A DNA stretch of 64,000 nt. Source: Brevibacillus brevis (GTDB taxonomy: Bacteria > Bacillota > Bacilli > Brevibacillales > Brevibacillaceae). Positions 61,631 through 64,000 of the stretch are shown in pieces (position 1 is the stretch's first letter; each line of letters begins with the position of its first letter). Made by a program: the position numbers and the translations under genes. The stretch covers positions 2,552,001-2,616,000 of the forward strand of contig NZ_LR134338.1 in NCBI RefSeq assembly GCF_900637055.1, in the 5' to 3' direction. The notes below the pieces were generated by a model, which ran no database searches, had not been told where the DNA came from, and was given only the letters and a program-made list of their open reading frames with translations.

Positions 61631-62875
61631 GTGAGCACCACGTTTGCAGATTTACAAATTAGCGCACCGCTGTTGACTATATTGCGAGAGCGAAAAATGG
61701 AAACACCGACACCTGTACAAAGTGAAGCCATCCCGTTGATTATGGCTGGTCGAGATGCCTTGATTGAATCACCGACAGGGACAGGCAAAACGTTTGCGTA
61801 TCTATTGCCGATTTTATCGAAAATCAATATGGAGCAAAAAGATGTACAGGCTATTGTACTTGCACCGACGCATGAGCTCGTTGTTCAGATCGCGCGGGAA
61901 GCAGAAAGCCTTCTGCCAGGGAAGGACACGGCCGTGATGTCCATTATTGGCGGTGTCGATGTGAAACGCCAAATCGAGAGGCTGAAGAAGAAGCCTGTAT
62001 TGATCGTAGCGACACCAGGAAGACTGTTGGAACTGATTGAGCAACGCAAGCTAAAGGTCCATGAAGTGAAGACGGTTGTTGTCGACGAGGCAGACCGGAT
62101 GCTGGATGCGGGCTTCGGCAAGCCAGTTCAAGAGGTCATGAAAAAAACACTGCGTGATACACAACGTCTGTTATTCTCAGCGACAATCGCAGAGGAAGTC
62201 GTGCATACGGCTGAAATTTTTACAAAAGATGCAGCTGTTATTCGTGCAGCAGCACCAGAAGGAGCCGCAGGAGTAGCACATATGTATTTGGTCACCGATC
62301 CACGCAAAAAGGTGGACACGCTTCGTCGTTTGTTGCGCCTCGTGAATGTACGCTCCTCGATTGTTTTTGTCAATCAAATCGAAAAAGTGGACGAGATTGT
62401 CTCGAAGCTCAACTACCACCATTTGCCGTGCAGACTCCTGCACCGTGATGCTACGAAAGAAGATCGTGCCCGCACCCTGCAACAATTCCGGGATGGAGCA
62501 TTTCCTGTGTTGATTACGACAGATGTATCGGCACGTGGTATTGATATTCCAGGTGTGGAATGTATTGTTCATTACGATCCTGCATCGGATGCTGACACGT
62601 ACATTCATCGCAGTGGCCGAACTGGGCGTATGGGGCGTGCCGGACTGGTATTTTCGATCATTACGGCACAGGAACGGTTCATCATCCAAAAATTTTCCAA
62701 GCAAACAGGCTTGCCTATTGCTGAAAAATTCATGGCGCACGGAGCACTCGAAGATCCGCGGCCTGTACGAAAGCCCGAGCCAGCACAAAGGTCAGGCGCT
62801 CTAGCCAAAAATGCGAGCCCTGCAAAACGGAATCAAAATCGTGCACATAAGAAGGGCAGCTTTGGAACAAAGTAG
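61631..62875 (+). CDS. DEAD-box RNA helicase
   Basis: GTG 61631 follows CAGGAGG, giving 414 residues. Motifs: Q motif TPTPVQSEAIP, I SPTGTGKT, Ia PTHELVVQIA, II DEADRM, III SATI, IV VFVNQ, V DVSARGIDIP, VI HRSGRTGRMG. The short basic tail (KPEPAQRSGALAK...NRAHKKGSFGTK) binds RNA. It resembles B. subtilis YfmL/CshB-like helicases involved in ribosome assembly or cold adaptation. Residues before the GTG (from 61556) lack a ribosome site and are not used. Confidence 0.93.
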   Translation: MSTTFADLQISAPLLTILRERKMETPTPVQSEAIPLIMAGRDALIESPTGTGKTFAYLLPILSKINMEQKDVQAIVLAPTHELVVQIAREAESLLPGKDTAVMSIIGGVDVKRQIERLKKKPVLIVATPGRLLELIEQRKLKVHEVKTVVVDEADRMLDAGFGKPVQEVMKKTLRDTQRLLFSATIAEEVVHTAEIFTKDAAVIRAAAPEGAAGVAHMYLVTDPRKKVDTLRRLLRLVNVRSSIVFVNQIEKVDEIVSKLNYHHLPCRLLHRDATKEDRARTLQQFRDGAFPVLITTDVSARGIDIPGVECIVHYDPASDADTYIHRSGRTGRMGRAGLVFSIITAQERFIIQKFSKQTGLPIAEKFMAHGALEDPRPVRKPEPAQRSGALAKNASPAKRNQNRAHKKGSFGTK

Positions 62876-62911
62876 GACAAGAAGTACACAACTTGTCTGC
62901 AGGAGGTTTCC

Positions 62912-63067
62912 ATGCGCAAAGATCGGTTATATGAAGAGGATTTGCTGGTAAATGGCACAGTTGGTGGAGAAGTTCTGACGAAACACGAACGGCAAGTGCT
63001 GCGCCAGGAAGCAGGGGAACTGAAGGAAAAGATGGAACAGGCGAAACAAGAGCCGATTGCAGAATGA
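62912..63067 (+). CDS. Small coiled-coil protein, unknown
   Basis: ATG 62912 follows CAGGAGGTTTC. The 51-residue helical product (EEDLLVNGTVGGEVLTKHERQ then LRQEAGELKEKMEQAKQE) is likely a short coiled coil. It starts 36 bases after the DEAD-box helicase gene and may be cotranscribed with it. The name is not known to me. Confidence 0.65.
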   Translation: MRKDRLYEEDLLVNGTVGGEVLTKHERQVLRQEAGELKEKMEQAKQEPIAE

Positions 63068-63075
63068 ATGACGAA

Positions 63076-63122
63076 GAAGAGCAGGGAGAATCCGTGGAGT
63101 CTACGGATGCCCTGCTCTTTTT
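63076..63122. terminator. Bidirectional terminator before the kinase gene
   Basis: AAGAGCAGGG and CCCTGCTCTT form a stem around an inner ATCCGT/ACGGAT stem, with TTTTTT after it. It serves the two converging genes and overlaps the kinase 3' end. Confidence 0.85.
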
Positions 63123-63943
63123 TCTTGGTAGTGGATCAAATAGCGGTCCAGCTCCATTAGCCAATCATGTACGCTTTCATAAGGGGCGTCCATTTGTAAC
63201 AAGCGCCGTATCATCATGTGAATGGAAGGGGATAAAGTGAGCTCTTCTTCCCAGCTTTTTTCAGGTGCGTCCGGTTCCGATTCGTACCCGGAATAGAGCA
63301 AGAATAAAAAGAAATGTCCCAATGCGTACAAATCACTGGATGGAGCAACTTCTCGCTTCAATTGTTTTTCAGACGGGTAGGCGGAAAGGGCATCAGCCGT
63401 GTAAGTCGGGCGATCACCAATGAACCGAGCGAGGCCAAAATCAATCAGGTACGGCTTGTCCTCTTTCCAGATGACGTTGGGGATGCGTACGTCGCGGTGA
63501 ATCACATTTTGCTCATGGAGGTAGGCCACGAGTTCCCCGATTTGGCGGATCCATTTGGCGCATTTTTGCTCATCCGCCACGATGTTTTGATCAAACAACA
63601 TGTCTTCGAGTGTCGGGCCTGCTATATAAGTCATGACCATAAACGAGTCTTGCCGATAAGTGAAAGAATCCAGACAGCGGGGGATTTGCGGATGCGAGAG
63701 GGACATCAGCACCTTTTTTTCATACGCTTGCATGGCTTCTCCTTTTGGCGTATGACGCAGGCTTGGTTTCACTTGTTTCAGCACGACCTGATTACCTGTA
63801 GGGTTGTGAGTAGCGAGATATGCGATCCCGTAGCTTCCCATCCCTAGTACTTTTGTTATTTTATACTGTCCTGCCAAGTGGCCGGGCTGATATGGTTTAT
63901 CGCGTATCGTTTCGTTCCACCATGACTTCATACGAGTCCACAT
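63101..63943 (-). CDS. Hanks-type serine/threonine protein kinase
   Basis: The 280-residue soluble kinase starts at ATG 63943 downstream of GGAGGGGAAAATC. Motifs: glycine loop GMGSYGIAYLA, Lys in VVLKQV, Glu in AYEKKVLM, catalytic loop HRDVRIPN (the usual K in HRDLKPxN is R here), DFG in IDFGLA, and activation segment TADALSAYPSEKQL. No transmembrane segment or PASTA domain is present, unlike PrkC. It may phosphorylate targets in sporulation or stress. The substrate is not known. Confidence 0.9.
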   Translation of the reverse strand: MWTRMKSWWNETIRDKPYQPGHLAGQYKITKVLGMGSYGIAYLATHNPTGNQVVLKQVKPSLRHTPKGEAMQAYEKKVLMSLSHPQIPRCLDSFTYRQDSFMVMTYIAGPTLEDMLFDQNIVADEQKCAKWIRQIGELVAYLHEQNVIHRDVRIPNVIWKEDKPYLIDFGLARFIGDRPTYTADALSAYPSEKQLKREVAPSSDLYALGHFFLFLLYSGYESEPDAPEKSWEEELTLSPSIHMMIRRLLQMDAPYESVHDWLMELDRYLIHYQEKRAGHP

Positions 63944-64000
63944 TGTCTGATTTTCCCCTCCTCCCTTCATCTTATCATGATTTGAAAAAGCTGACCTTTT

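Overview
The window is a low-GC Gram-positive, spore-forming chromosome, most likely Brevibacillus (B. brevis group). The basis is the Bacillales gene order miaA-hfq ... spoVK-hflX-(ynbB-like)-glnR-glnA ... lexA-yneA-ynzC, strong AGGAGG-type ribosome binding sites, GlnR, Fur and LexA boxes of Bacillus type, and sporulation genes (spoVK, a Spo0E-like phosphatase, an SspP-like spore protein). The species call is inference from the protein repertoire; no database was searched.

Layout. 1-8.1 kb: housekeeping genes (rRNA-type methyltransferase, miaA, hfq) with a Bcr/CflA exporter-MarR pair, a divergent IF-3 paralogue and a DUF4184 membrane protein. 8.1-18.3 kb: spoVK, a secreted trypsin-like protease with a DUF3221-type lipoprotein, an IS3-family element, an RNA ligase, hflX, a PLP-lyase-like gene, and glnR-glnA behind a near-perfect GlnR box.

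18.3-38.7 kb is an accessory region. The last 62 bp spanning the glnA stop codon and its terminator recur exactly at 21183 and, shortened, at 26557. They bound two tandem cassettes that look like islands accreted at the glnA 3' end. Cassette 1 holds an IS3 copy and a secreted protein-lipoprotein pair. Cassette 2 holds decayed phage genes (YopX, ABA-sandwich and Rha remnants), a PLAT-domain secreted protein, a flavin reductase and a Fur-controlled siderophore-binding lipoprotein. Beyond them lie a CX3C-rich small protein, a Cfr-like 23S rRNA methyltransferase with a candidate leader peptide and attenuator, acetyltransferases (one intact, one a remnant), two paralogous Cys-rich mini-proteins with shared terminators, a small secreted Cys peptide, a TetR-SDR pair with four operator copies, an ArsR-SRPBCC pair and a FusB-type EF-G-binding protein.

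38.7-64 kb is mostly ordinary chromosome: an abasic-site sensor (SRAP) near lexA-yneA with three LexA boxes, ynzC, crcB, a HelD-type helicase, a cysteine-less IscA-like protein, threonine aldolase, an oligopeptide-binding protein, the pdhABCD operon, Spo0E-like and SspP-like small genes, an Apea-like HEPN protein, an ABC-F ATPase, a phosphodiester glycosidase, a DEAD-box helicase and a Hanks-type kinase.

Several genes point to ribosome protection or stress: the Cfr-like enzyme, the FusB-like protein, ABC-F, HflX, HelD, the IF-3 paralogue and the HEPN protein.
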